Shown here: positions 31,653-44,065 of the stretch, in pieces
Layout: each line of letters opens with the position of its first letter
Position numbering within the stretch: position 1 is the first letter of the stretch
Notes under the pieces: model-generated
Told to the model about the DNA's origin: nothing
The model's input: the letters and a program-made list of their open reading frames with translations, nothing else
Database searches by the model: none
DNA from: Sphingomonas sp. PP-CE-3G-477
GTDB lineage: Bacteria; Pseudomonadota; Alphaproteobacteria; Sphingomonadales; Sphingomonadaceae
Length of the DNA stretch: 64,000 bases
Direction of reading: 5' to 3'
NCBI RefSeq assembly: GCF_003050745.1
Contig: NZ_QAOF01000004.1
Span: 124,001-188,000 of the forward strand
Made by a program: the position numbers and the translations under genes

Positions 31653-32666
31653 TCAGGTTTCGTCCGACACTACCGCGTCGGCGGCGTTACCACTGCCGAT
31701 CATCGCAGACGCCCGCCCACCAACATGAACCCGCACCCCTGAAACCAACCGCGTCGGCATGATCGCAGCGCCCGCAATCGCCGAACCAGAACGCAACACC
31801 CCCCGGTGCACCGTCACCCCGTGCAGCACATCGCCCGGCTCCGCACCCGAGTCCGCAACGTCGTCCCGATTGCCATAATGCACCGAAACCCCAGCAATCT
31901 GCGCCGCAACTGCCGCCACACCACCACCGGAAAAGCCACCACCCCGAACCCCAGGCTCAACCCCAGCATAAGCCTGCCGAAACGTCAGCGCCCGTTCCAG
32001 CGCCCCCTGCCAGCGATAGAACACATGCGCCCCGACCGTCGTGATCCGCGCAAGGCTCGAAGCCCACCAAGGCAGGATGCTGGTCGTATGAAACGACGTC
32101 GCAGCCCCGACCGGTGCATACACGCTCCCACCCAGCGCCGCGCTCGCCACCGCCCGCGCGCGATCCCAAGCCCCCGGCTCCCGCGCACGGTTCATCGAGC
32201 CATCGCAGGTAAAGCTGAACTGGCACCCGGTCCGCCGCTCGGCCCCCTGGTACACAACCCCGCAAACGCTGTTCGGAAAGGCCCGATCGCGGACCCGGTT
32301 CAACACCACCTGCGCCACCGCCCGCTGCCCATCCTCCGACTGCGACCGCGCTTCATAGTACACCGCCGCCGTCAGGCACTCGGCTGCTCGGCTAGCATCA
32401 TCAACGGAGTTCGAAGTCAGAAACGGCGGAGCAACGAACGGCGCCGCAGCCGCAAACGGCGCATCAGGCGCGGCCGTCGCGATCTTCGCCGAGATGTCGT
32501 CGGGCACATGCAACGCCATCCGGCTCAGCAAGGCGCGTGAATTGCGCTCCGGCTGGACCCTATCGATCGCCGCCGGCCGATCCGCCGGCACGCACGACGT
32601 CGCCATCACCAGAGCGGGCAAGCTGATCAGCACATGCGGATAAAGGCCGAAACCCGACGTCTTCAT
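31653..32666 (-). CDS. Cell wall hydrolase, SleB/CwlJ type (Hydrolase_2)
   Basis: A 337-residue exported hydrolase. The N-terminal region has a hydrophobic signal (LISLPALVMATSC, possibly a lipoprotein cysteine near residue 25). The catalytic domain (about residues 92-200) shows ECLTAAVYYEARSQSEDGQRAVAQVVLNRV, with the glutamate nucleophile region, then FPNSVCGVVYQGAERRTGCQFSFTCDG. This is the SleB fold, which cuts peptidoglycan glycan strands. The C-terminal 110 residues are glycine- and alanine-rich and of unknown role. The gene is flanked by repeats on both sides. Confidence 0.9.
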   Translation of the reverse strand: MKTSGFGLYPHVLISLPALVMATSCVPADRPAAIDRVQPERNSRALLSRMALHVPDDISAKIATAAPDAPFAAAAPFVAPPFLTSNSVDDASRAAECLTAAVYYEARSQSEDGQRAVAQVVLNRVRDRAFPNSVCGVVYQGAERRTGCQFSFTCDGSMNRAREPGAWDRARAVASAALGGSVYAPVGAATSFHTTSILPWWASSLARITTVGAHVFYRWQGALERALTFRQAYAGVEPGVRGGGFSGGGVAAVAAQIAGVSVHYGNRDDVADSGAEPGDVLHGVTVHRGVLRSGSAIAGAAIMPTRLVSGVRVHVGGRASAMIGSGNAADAVVSDET

Positions 32667-32717
32667 CCCCCCGCTCTAGGCCGCGGGGTTTAGGGACTGG
32701 TTAATGCGGAACCCCCA

Positions 32718-32835
32718 ATCCTCCCCTGCAGGGGGAGGTGGCAGCCCGCAGGGCTGACGGAGGGGTATCACGCTCTCGAGAGGGCGATACCCCTCCGTCT
32801 GGCTTCGCCATCCACCTCCCCTTGCAGGGGAGGAT
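32718..32835. repeat. Intergenic palindromic repeat, family E
   Basis: ATCCTCCCCTGCAGGGGGAGG and CCTCCCCTTGCAGGGGAGGAT form the outer arms; AGGGGTATC and GATACCCCT form inner arms. It lies between the hydrolase start and the response-regulator stop. Confidence 0.85.
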
Positions 32836-32842
32836 CAAGGCC

Positions 32843-33636
<794 letters not shown>

Positions 33637-33640
<4 letters not shown>

Positions 33641-34782
33641 GCGGCCTCTCTGTTCACGTCTTCAAGCTGATACGGAATCTCGATTTCCACCGAGAAGCCG
33701 CCAGCGGGCGTGGAGCGGGTTTCGAAACGGTGGTCGGGCCCATATGCCTGAGCCAACCTGTCTCTAATATTAGCGAGCCCCACGCCTGTGGATTGGCTTG
33801 AACCGATCCTGCCCTCGATCAAGCCCGGACCGGTATCGGATACGGCGATCTGCACGCGTTCCCCGGCGAGCCGCACTTCGACGCAGATTTCGGCGCCTTC
33901 CTCCTGCGGTGTGACCGCGTATTTGATCGCGTTTTCGACCAGCGGTTGCAGCAGCAGCGACGGCAGCCGGGCGCGTTCGGCGCGCGGATCGATGTCGAAC
34001 TTCGGTCGCATCCGATCCTCGAAGCGCATCTTCTCGATCTCCAGATACAGCTTCAGCTGGTCCACCTCCTGCGCGACGGTGACGTGCGCGGTCGGCTCGT
34101 TCGCCAGCGTATAGCGCAGGAACGACGACAGCCGGCTCAGCATCGCATTCGCCCGCTCGGTCTGCTTGAGCAGCACCAGCGTCGAGATCGAGTTCAGCGT
34201 GTTGAACAGGAAATGCGGATTGAGTTGATAGCGCAGCATCGCCAACTGCGCCGACGACGCCTGATTCTCGAGATGCTCCATCTGGTCGATCTGCTGCTCG
34301 ACGATCAGGTAGAAGTTGATCCCGAAATACAGCGCCGACCACCCGAACAGCACCGTGAAGGTGACGTACACCGACCCGAGCAGCCGCGTGAGCGTCACTC
34401 CCGGCGTCGCGGTCGCGATGAACGAGAAGGTGAACGCGTCGAGCACCGCATACAGGAACGTCGCCGCGGCGAGCGTCGCGATCGTCAGGAACATCCCGAC
34501 CAGCCGGTTCATCCGCCGATACTGGCCGTACATCGTCGAGAGCAGCAGCGTGATGCAATATCCGACGATCGCCTCGACAATCACCGGGATCACCCCGTCG
34601 AGCGACAGCCCGTTCGAGATCGACACCACCCCGCGCAGCAGCAGATACCCGCTCCACCCGACCGCCTGGAGGATCCAGAACGCCCGCGCCTTGTTCTCGA
34701 AGAACGGTCGCGCGGTGAAGGGCAGGCGCCGGGCGGAGTTCAAGGCGGACGAGCCGGGAGGCGGGGCGGGAGAGGTAGCCAT
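33637..34782 (-). CDS. LytS-like sensor histidine kinase
   Basis: A 381-residue membrane histidine kinase of the His_kinase (PF06580) type. About four membrane helices fill residues 32-160 (for example LQAVGWSGYLLLRGVVSIS, VIVEAIVGYCITLLLSTMYG). The dimerisation and phosphate-accepting region is AMLRYQLNPHFLFNTLNSIS. The ATP-binding part has LLLQPLVENAIKYAV (N box) and VSDTGPGLIEGRIG (G1 box). No periplasmic sensing domain is visible, so the membrane part may sense. The ATG at 34782 has a good start of translation; a longer in-frame reading upstream is not protein-like. It is coupled to the LytTR regulator downstream. Confidence 0.93.
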
Positions 34783-34882
34783 TATAGCCTGCGCTCTTAC
34801 ACGGCGCGGCCGGTGGGCGCAAAAGTCTAGCGCTCTGCACCTCTCACTGGCAGCCACTCCTTGGCGAACGCCTTCGGCAACG

Positions 34883-34917
34883 AAAAGGCCGCCGTCCCAT
34901 AGGAACGGCGGCCCTTT
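34883..34917 (-). terminator. Rho-independent terminator after the TonB receptor
   Basis: On the minus strand GGCCGCCGT pairs with ACGGCGGCC around a nine-base loop, followed by TTTTCG. It lies 24 bases past the stop codon of the receptor gene. Confidence 0.9.
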
Positions 34918-34940
34918 CAGCCGATCAGGCCAGACTTCGA

Positions 34941-37900
34941 TTAGAAGCTGACGCGAGCACCGACGCGGATCGAGTAGAGCGACTGACGCGCATAGATCGT
35001 GTCGGACGGCGCCGAGGCTGGCGCGCTGAAGCGATACTGCGCGCAAGCCTGGGTGGACGTGCTGGTCAGCGCCGCACCCGGGGCCGTACCCGTTGCAACG
35101 GGAGCCTGGAGACACTGAACGCGGACAGCCGGGATCGTGTACGGGAACTGGTACTCGCGGATCTGGCCCCAGTTCTTGTTCAGAAGGTTGGTGACGTTCT
35201 CGATATCCGCGAACAGCTGGATACGGCTCTTGCCGACGAACGTCGGGATTTCCTGCGAGATGTGCAGGTCGAAGCGTGTGAACCACTTCGAGTTGAAGCC
35301 GTTGCGTGGTGCGATCTTGCCGCGATATTTCTTAAGGCCGGTCGAATTGATCAACGCATCGAACGTGTTCTGCGTCGCTACGCTGTCGTACGATACCAGC
35401 GCGTCGCTTGTCGACGTCGGTACGTACAGCAGATAGCGCGACGCGCTGCCGATCGTGCCGAACACCGGCGAACGAGCGGAAGACAAATCCTGCATGGTGT
35501 AGCTGTATGGGCGACCGATCCGGGTTTCGCCGAACAGCGTGAAGTTGGTCTTGTAGTCACCGAAGAACGCGTGATTGAAGCCGACGTTGTATTTGATGTT
35601 GTGCTTCACCTGGTCGTTCGAGATGCCGTAAGCGGCACCGTTCGCGTCCAGGAACCCACCATTGCCGTAGTTGGACGATGCAGTCGACGATGTCGCCGGC
35701 GCCTGATCCTTGACGTCCTGATAGGTGTAGCTGACGCTCAGGTTCAGACCGAAGTCGAAATCCTTGCTGACACGCGCGACGCCGATGTAGCTCCGGCCGC
35801 GCTTGGTGTTGGTCAGGTACAGATCCGAGTTGGTATCCGCGAACGTCGTGAGCGAGGCATAGCGGACGCGGCCGTCCGGCGTGCGCAACGCAGTCGGCGC
35901 GACACGCAAATCGGTGAAGAACACCTGGTTGCGGACGTCCGACCACAGGAAGTCGGCGCCGAAGTGCCAGCCGTCGCCGAACGTCCCGCCCCAGTTGGGA
36001 TCGTAATCCGCCGAGAGCGTACCGCGCAACTGCGAGGGTACCTTGAAGTTCGGGTCGAGTGCGTTGGTTGGCGAAAGCTGATTGACGGCTGCATTGGTGA
36101 GGACGGCATTGCCAGCGGCCGGGATCGTGGTGCCATTGACGTTGTTCAGGATCGCAGCGCCGCTGGTTTGTGCGGCGGCACCCGTGATGCCGGGGACGAC
36201 ATAGCTGTTGTTGTTGTTCTGTCGAACGTCGATCGCATTGGTCAGGAAACCGGTGTTCGAGAAGCTGTTCGAGACGTAAACGTCAGGCGAACCACCCGAG
36301 AAGATGCCAATGCCGCCGCGCACAGAGAATTCCGATGCCGGCTTCAGTTCGAAGCCAACCCGCGGCTGGAACACGCCGCGACCCGAAATGTATGCAGTGT
36401 TCGGGAAGTTGTAGCGGGTCAGGAACGCCGAGTTGAGTTCCGGACGGCTGTTGCCGCCGAACATGTCGTAGCGTGCGCCGTACGACAGCGTCAGCAGATC
36501 GCTGACCCGCCACGTGTCCTGCACGCCGAAGGTGTACGACTGATAGCGGAAGCGCGCGGCACCGTTGATTGGATCAAGGCTCGGTACGGCGTTGCCGTAG
36601 CGGAAGCGCTGTGCGTTGCCCGCCTGGAAGTCAGCGATCGAGTCGAAATAATAGTCGCCTGCTGTACGCTGCACGAACAGGTTGAAGATCTTCGAGTCGG
36701 AGAACTCCCCGAAAACGCGCACGTCATGATTGTTACGCGTCAGTCGAGCCTGAACCAGACCGCCATAGGTTCGGCTGGTTAGCTCGTTCGACTGGCGCGA
36801 GACGTCCGGGCCGAACGAAACATTGCCAAAACCCGACTGGCAAGTGTTCGACAAATCGAGTGAAGCTCCGGTGCCGGTTGAACGGTCCGAAGTCGGCGCG
36901 GTGCAGACCTGCATTTGCGCGAAACCACGGCCAAGGATCGGGTCCTGCCCGCGCTTGTAATCCTTGTAGAAGCCGCGAATCTCGGTCGAGAACTCGTCGG
37001 TCCAGTCGCTGTTGAGCTGTGCGACGCCAGTGTGCAGCCGGTTGGACGCGATATAGCCGTTCGATTCGAGGCCAAGGCCAGGCGTTCCCGTGACGAATGT
37101 GTTCTGCCCGAGCTGGATCGAATCCTTCGTGTACAGATACGTGATCGAAGCGCGCTGCGTATCGGACAGGTTGGCGTCGATGCGTGCGACCAGACGGTCA
37201 TCGCGATCGTTCGAGTCCTGAAGGACGCCACCCGTATCGTAGCTGTAGCGCGACTGCGCGATTTGTTGAATCTGACCGATCTGGGCGTCCGTGATGTTCG
37301 GGACGACCGTACCCGCATTGGTACCCGCAGTGCCCTCTGCGATCGGCGTGTTGGCGCGAATGCGCTCGCCCGCAATCATGAAGAACAGTTTGTCACGGAT
37401 GATCGGCCCGGACAGTTCGGCGCCGTAGTTCTCGAACTTGAAATTGGGGATCGTGACGCGGCCCGTCGGGACGCCAGGGCCAGCCTTGGTCCTCTTGCCG
37501 GTCAGGCCATCACCCGAATACGCGTAGAAGCCGGTGCCATGAAACTCGTTGGTGCCAGATTTCAGGATCGCATTGATCGCGCCACCCTGGAAATTGCCTT
37601 CACGCACATCATACGGCGCGACCTTGGTCTGGAACTGGCCGATCGAATCGAACGGGATGGGCGAGCGGCGGGTCGGCAAACCATCCGGATTAAGGCCAAA
37701 ATTGTCGGTGACCGGCACGCCGTCAACCGAGAAACGGTTAAAGCGTGCATTCTGGCCTGCGAACGAGACAGCGCGCCCGCCCGAGGGGGTGTCGTCGAGG
37801 CGTGCGAACGGATCACGGCGCATGAGGTCGCGGACGTCGCGGTTGACCGAAGCGACCGAACCGATCTGCTCGGCGTTCAGGACGGTTGCAGGACCCTGGC

Positions 37901-38294
37901 TGACGTTGCGCGCGCGGGGCAGCGATGATGCGGTGACGACGATCTCGTCGCCGCCCTCAGCGCCAGCAGCCAGCTCGATCGGGAGCTCGTAGGACTGTGC
38001 GACGGTGGTCTGGATGTCGGTGATCGATGTGCCCGAGTAACCGGCAGCGGCCACCGTGACGGTGAAGGGGCCGCCGACACGTAGGCCGGACGCGTTAAAG
38101 CTGCCCGACGCGTCGGTCGTCTGCACCGAGCGCGAGCCTGACGGGACGTTCAGGATGGTCACGGTCGCGCCGGCGACGGGTGCGCCGTTTGCCGTCACGG
38201 TGCCGCGGATCGAGGAGGTCGTTTCCTGGGCGGAAGCGGCCATCGGGGCGATCAGCGCAATCGCTGCCGCTCCCAGGAACAGGTTGTTACGCAT
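34941..38294 (-). CDS. Oar-like TonB-dependent receptor
   Basis: A 1117-residue outer-membrane receptor. Signal peptide MRNNLFLGAAAIALIAPMAASA (about residues 1-22). A carboxypeptidase-regulatory-like fold covers about 25-105 (GTVTANGAPVAGATVTI, GSFNASGLRVGGPFTV). The plug domain covers about 120-250 (ATVLNAEQIGSVASVNRDV, RFNRFSVDGVPVTDNFG). A long beta barrel ends with the canonical terminal phenylalanine (SIRVGARVSF). Length and the N-terminal regulatory domain place it with Oar-type receptors rather than classic siderophore receptors. The substrate is unknown. Codons are balanced, suggesting high expression. The 208 bases upstream hold no clear promoter that I can fix. Confidence 0.92.
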   Translation of the reverse strand: MRNNLFLGAAAIALIAPMAASAQETTSSIRGTVTANGAPVAGATVTILNVPSGSRSVQTTDASGSFNASGLRVGGPFTVTVAAAGYSGTSITDIQTTVAQSYELPIELAAGAEGGDEIVVTASSLPRARNVSQGPATVLNAEQIGSVASVNRDVRDLMRRDPFARLDDTPSGGRAVSFAGQNARFNRFSVDGVPVTDNFGLNPDGLPTRRSPIPFDSIGQFQTKVAPYDVREGNFQGGAINAILKSGTNEFHGTGFYAYSGDGLTGKRTKAGPGVPTGRVTIPNFKFENYGAELSGPIIRDKLFFMIAGERIRANTPIAEGTAGTNAGTVVPNITDAQIGQIQQIAQSRYSYDTGGVLQDSNDRDDRLVARIDANLSDTQRASITYLYTKDSIQLGQNTFVTGTPGLGLESNGYIASNRLHTGVAQLNSDWTDEFSTEIRGFYKDYKRGQDPILGRGFAQMQVCTAPTSDRSTGTGASLDLSNTCQSGFGNVSFGPDVSRQSNELTSRTYGGLVQARLTRNNHDVRVFGEFSDSKIFNLFVQRTAGDYYFDSIADFQAGNAQRFRYGNAVPSLDPINGAARFRYQSYTFGVQDTWRVSDLLTLSYGARYDMFGGNSRPELNSAFLTRYNFPNTAYISGRGVFQPRVGFELKPASEFSVRGGIGIFSGGSPDVYVSNSFSNTGFLTNAIDVRQNNNNSYVVPGITGAAAQTSGAAILNNVNGTTIPAAGNAVLTNAAVNQLSPTNALDPNFKVPSQLRGTLSADYDPNWGGTFGDGWHFGADFLWSDVRNQVFFTDLRVAPTALRTPDGRVRYASLTTFADTNSDLYLTNTKRGRSYIGVARVSKDFDFGLNLSVSYTYQDVKDQAPATSSTASSNYGNGGFLDANGAAYGISNDQVKHNIKYNVGFNHAFFGDYKTNFTLFGETRIGRPYSYTMQDLSSARSPVFGTIGSASRYLLYVPTSTSDALVSYDSVATQNTFDALINSTGLKKYRGKIAPRNGFNSKWFTRFDLHISQEIPTFVGKSRIQLFADIENVTNLLNKNWGQIREYQFPYTIPAVRVQCLQAPVATGTAPGAALTSTSTQACAQYRFSAPASAPSDTIYARQSLYSIRVGARVSF

Positions 38295-38502
38295 TGAAAA
38301 TTCCCCTTTGAGCTTTTGCTCGAGATCCGCGACTTTTCGTTCGGTCAGACGCGCCCCTGCACTCGGGATATTTCGGTTATGTTACATTGGCGAGTCTGGA
38401 ATTGTCACAGACACACTCGGTGATGTTGCGTTGCAAAAAAGCCACGCAATCGAACCGTTTCCGGGGGACTGGAACCAACCCCTGCCAGGGCATTATAGCC
38501 GC

Positions 38503-40635
<2,133 letters not shown>

Positions 40636-40743
40636 TTAGGGGAGGGGGGCGTCTTTCGACAAGACCTCGATCAACTCTCGGTGAACATTCGCCCGAGTTG
40701 CGCGCTGACATCCCAAGAGAATTTTTCCCAAGGACACGCCATC

Positions 40744-41715
40744 ATGACCGACACCAGCCGCCGAGACCTGTTCAAGGGTGCCGCCGTCACCGGCCTCGCC
40801 GCCGCCGCCGCGCCCGCCTTCGCGCAAGGCGCCGCGCCGCTGGCCGATCCGCAGACGCGCTTCGTCTCGACGCCGTTCCCCGAACAGCGCCAGAAATGGC
40901 CCGCGCTCCAGCGCGACATGCGCCCCGTCCCCGATTGCGGCGAGGCGAGCTATCGCGGTTCGGGGCGTCTCGCGGGGCGGAAGGCGCTGGTCACCGGCGG
41001 CGATTCGGGGATTGGTCGCGCGGCGGTGATCGCGTTCTCGCGTGAGGGCGCCGACGTCGCGATCAACTATTACCCGACCGAGGAACCCGACGCGCAGGAC
41101 GTCGCCAAGCTGCTCCGTGCCGAGGGGCGGAAGGTGGTGCTGATCCCCGGCGACCTGACCGACGCGAAGTTCTGCAACGACCTGATCGCGCGCGCCAACC
41201 GCGAACTCGGCGGGCTCGATATCCTGGTCAACAACGCCGCGTACCAGCAGTCGAAGGCGTCGATCGCCGAGATCAGCTTCGAGCAGTTCGACCGGACGAT
41301 GAAGACCAACGTCTATGCGATGTTCCACCTCTGCAAGGCGGCGATCCCGTTGATGAAGCCGGGCGCGTCGATCATCAACACGGGGTCGGTGAACTCGGTC
41401 GACCCGGGCGAGGAACTGCTCGACTACGCCACCACCAAGGGCGCGATCCTGATCTTCACCAAGGGGCTGGCGAAACAGCTCGGCAAGAAGGGCATCCGCG
41501 TCAACATGATCGCGCCGGGCCCGGTATGGACGCCGCTTCAGGTCGCGGGCGGTCAGCTGCCGGGCAAGATGGGCGAGTTCGGCCAGGACACGCCGCTCGG
41601 CCGCGCGGGTCAGCCGGCGGAACTGGCATCGCTGTTCGTGACGCTGGCTGAGACCGGCACGAGCTTCACCAGCGGCAGCGCCTTCGCGGCGACCGGCGGC
41701 AGCGGGGTTCTTTAA
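40744..41715 (+). CDS. Tat-exported short-chain dehydrogenase
   Basis: A 323-residue SDR. The N-terminus carries a twin-arginine signal (SRRDLFKGAAVTGLAAAAA, cleavage near AFA at about residue 28). The core has the nucleotide-binding VTGGDSGIGRAAVIAFS, NNAAYQ, NTGSVNS and the catalytic DYATTKGAI (Y-x3-K), with IAPGPVWTPLQ near the end. The family acts on sugars, steroids or alcohols; the substrate is not clear. An NAD(P)-dependent enzyme exported folded through Tat is unusual, because cofactor regeneration is normally cytoplasmic; cofactor could be carried folded. The AAGGA site and the ATG at 40744 are well spaced. Confidence 0.87.
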   Translation: MTDTSRRDLFKGAAVTGLAAAAAPAFAQGAAPLADPQTRFVSTPFPEQRQKWPALQRDMRPVPDCGEASYRGSGRLAGRKALVTGGDSGIGRAAVIAFSREGADVAINYYPTEEPDAQDVAKLLRAEGRKVVLIPGDLTDAKFCNDLIARANRELGGLDILVNNAAYQQSKASIAEISFEQFDRTMKTNVYAMFHLCKAAIPLMKPGASIINTGSVNSVDPGEELLDYATTKGAILIFTKGLAKQLGKKGIRVNMIAPGPVWTPLQVAGGQLPGKMGEFGQDTPLGRAGQPAELASLFVTLAETGTSFTSGSAFAATGGSGVL

Positions 41716-41727
41716 CTCTCCCCAACA

Positions 41728-41831
41728 CCACCCCGGCGAAGGCCGGGGCCCAGTTGGCAAGGTCGTTGTATCGAGGCGCCGCGTTCACCAACTATCGTTT
41801 CCCAACTCGGCCCCGGCCTTCGCCGGGGTGG
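41728..41831. repeat. Intergenic palindromic repeat, family A
   Basis: CCACCCCGGCGAAGGCCGGGG to CCCCGGCCTTCGCCGGGGTGG with inner CCCAGTTGG and CCCAACTCGG arms. Confidence 0.88.
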
Positions 41832-41847
41832 AAGTAGGGAGGGTGCG

Positions 41848-42192
41848 ATGAAAATAGCAGCTCTTGTGTCACTCCTACTCTGCTCGGTGCCCGTCGCAGC
41901 CCAGCAGACGCACGTCACGCCAACGCCCGCTCCGGCGATCGGCTACGACTGGAACGACGACTCCTCCGCCGACGACCGGGTCCAGCAGCCGCTATGGCCA
42001 CGGTCGGATGCCAGCGCGGCTGGGCTCGACGACATGATTCACGCCGAGCAGGCGCCGGTCCGCGCCGCGATCCATGAAGACGGCGCGTTCGGCAGTCGCG
42101 CGCTCCACGGCCTGCGGAAAGTCGGCGGCGATTACATCGTCGTGCCGGTGCTGAAGATTCACTTGGGTCACCCGCGGCAGGCAATGCCCTGA
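41848..42192 (+). CDS. Small exported protein of unknown function
   Basis: A 114-residue protein with a signal peptide (MKIAALVSLLLCSVPVAAQ). The mature part is polar with WNDDSSADDRVQQPLW and a C-terminal GLRKVGGDYIVVPVLKIHLG. No family is recognised. A GGGAGGG site lies before the ATG. It sits between two repeats and is convergent with recN. Confidence 0.6.
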   Translation: MKIAALVSLLLCSVPVAAQQTHVTPTPAPAIGYDWNDDSSADDRVQQPLWPRSDASAAGLDDMIHAEQAPVRAAIHEDGAFGSRALHGLRKVGGDYIVVPVLKIHLGHPRQAMP

Positions 42193-42212
42193 AGTCAGCC
42201 CTTCGCCGCACG

Positions 42213-42288
42213 GTTCTCCCGCGAACGCGGGAGCCCAGGGTTACAGGCGCTGCGGGTGGTATCCTGGACCCCCGCCCCCGCGGGGGAC
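42213..42288. repeat. Intergenic palindromic repeat, long family B
   Basis: GTTCTCCCGCGAACGCGGGAG to CCCCCGCCCCCGCGGGGGAC with inner CCCAGG and CCTGGA arms, between convergent genes. Confidence 0.85.
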
Positions 42289-42327
42289 GGTATTGGCTTC
42301 ACGAAGTCGAGACTAAAGCCGCAAACC

Positions 42328-43992
42328 TCAGGCCCGCTCCAGCAACCGCTCCGCCTGAGCCCGCGCTTCATCCGTGATCTGCGCGCCCGACAGCATCCGT
42401 GCGATCTCCTCCCGCCGCTCGTCCTCGCTCAAGGCCCGCACGCCGGTCCGCGTGACCGTACCGTCGCTGCTCTTGGCGATCAGCAGATGCTTTGCCCCCC
42501 GTGCAGCAACCTGCGGGCTGTGCGTCACGACGAGCAGCTGCGTGCTCAGCGCCAGCCGCGCGAGTCGCTCGCCGATCGCGCTCGCTACTGCGCCGCCAAC
42601 GCCGCGGTCGATCTCGTCGAATACCATCGTCGACGCGCCGCCTTCTTCCGCCAGCGCCACCTTCAGCGCGAGGATGAAGCGCGACAATTCGCCACCCGAC
42701 GCGATCTTGGTCAGTGCAGCAAACGGCGCGCCGGGATTGGTCGAGATCTCGAACTCGACGCGGTCCTTGCCCGCCGCCGACCAGCCCTCTTCACCCAGCG
42801 GCGCGACAACGGTCTGGAACCGCGCCGCATCGAGCTTCAACGGCGCCAACTCACCCGCCACCGCCACGTCGAGCCGTTTCGCCGCCGCCAACCGCCGCTT
42901 AGTCAACGCATCGGACGCCGTATCGAAAGCCTTCCGAGCCGCCGCCACCCGCGCCTCGATCTTTGCAATCCCGCCTTCGCCCGCATCGAGTCGCTCCAGC
43001 CGCGCGCGCATCTCGTCCGCCAGCGCCGCCAGATCATCCGGCTGCACGCGATGTTTCCGCGCCATCGCCCGAAGCTCGAACAACCGCGCCTCGTCATCCT
43101 CCAGCGCGCGCGGATCATAGGCCATGTCCGCCCGCGCATCGCGCAGGCTTTCCTCCGCCACCGAAGCCTCGATCACCGCGCGATCGACCGCCGCCAGCGC
43201 ATTGCCCAGCGCAACATGATCCTCCGCGATCCGCTCCAGCACGCGCGCGGCCTGGCGCAGCTTCGCCATCCCGCCGTCCTTGCCCTCGAGGAAATCGTCG
43301 ATCGCCGCCAGGTCGTCCGCAATCTTCTCCGCGCGCTGCATCGACCGCCGCGTATCCGCCAGCGTCTCCTCCTCGCCCGCGACAGGCGCCAGCGCGGTCA
43401 GTTCGGCAACCGTATGCTCGAGCCATTCGCGATCGCGCGCCGCCGTCTCGATGTCGGCGCGCGCTGCGGCCAGTTCGGCCTCGGCCGCACGAAACGCCGC
43501 GTAAGCCTTGCCCGTCGCGCCTGGCTCGGTCCGGCCGAAGATGTCGAGCAACGCGCGGTGCCCCCGCGCATTCAGCAGCCCACGCTCGTCATGCTGCCCG
43601 TGGATCTCGACCAGATGCGGCGCCATCTCGCGCAGCAGCCCCGCCGACGCCGGCTGGTCGTTGACGAACCCGCGACTGCCGCCATCCGCCTTGACGATCC
43701 GCTTCACGATCAGCGGTTCGCCGCGCTCGATCTCCACCCCGTTCTCGTCGAACAGCAGCGCGAGCGGCGATTCGGGAGCAGGAGCATCGAACGTCGCGGT
43801 CACCACGGCCTGCGCGGCGCCATGCCGCACCAGACCGCTATCGCCGCGCCCGCCCAGCGCAAGGCCGAGCGCATCGAGCAGGATCGACTTGCCCGCACCG
43901 GTCTCGCCGGTCAGCACGCCGAGCCCTTCGCCGAATCCCAGATCCAGCGCTTCGATCAGCACCACGTCGCGAATGGAAAGTTCGGTCAGCAT
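42328..43992 (-). CDS. recN: DNA repair protein RecN
   Basis: A 554-residue SMC-like ATPase used in double-strand break repair. The Walker A motif is VLTGETGAGKSILLDAL (about residues 28-44). A coiled-coil middle (residues about 155-360) is rich in alanine, arginine and glutamate. The C-terminal half holds the ABC signature region IASGGELSRFILALK, the Walker B motif STMVFDEIDRGVGG, and VTHSPQVAARG. Length matches the family. The gene lies 73 bases downstream of bamD on the same strand, an arrangement seen in other alphaproteobacteria, and is probably co-transcribed with it. Confidence 0.96.
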   Translation of the reverse strand: MLTELSIRDVVLIEALDLGFGEGLGVLTGETGAGKSILLDALGLALGGRGDSGLVRHGAAQAVVTATFDAPAPESPLALLFDENGVEIERGEPLIVKRIVKADGGSRGFVNDQPASAGLLREMAPHLVEIHGQHDERGLLNARGHRALLDIFGRTEPGATGKAYAAFRAAEAELAAARADIETAARDREWLEHTVAELTALAPVAGEEETLADTRRSMQRAEKIADDLAAIDDFLEGKDGGMAKLRQAARVLERIAEDHVALGNALAAVDRAVIEASVAEESLRDARADMAYDPRALEDDEARLFELRAMARKHRVQPDDLAALADEMRARLERLDAGEGGIAKIEARVAAARKAFDTASDALTKRRLAAAKRLDVAVAGELAPLKLDAARFQTVVAPLGEEGWSAAGKDRVEFEISTNPGAPFAALTKIASGGELSRFILALKVALAEEGGASTMVFDEIDRGVGGAVASAIGERLARLALSTQLLVVTHSPQVAARGAKHLLIAKSSDGTVTRTGVRALSEDERREEIARMLSGAQITDEARAQAERLLERA

Positions 43993-44065
43993 AGGATGTC
44001 CGCCATAGACGAACGGGCGCGCAATGCGATCCCCCTATGTTCCAACCGAACGATCTGGGCTCGCG

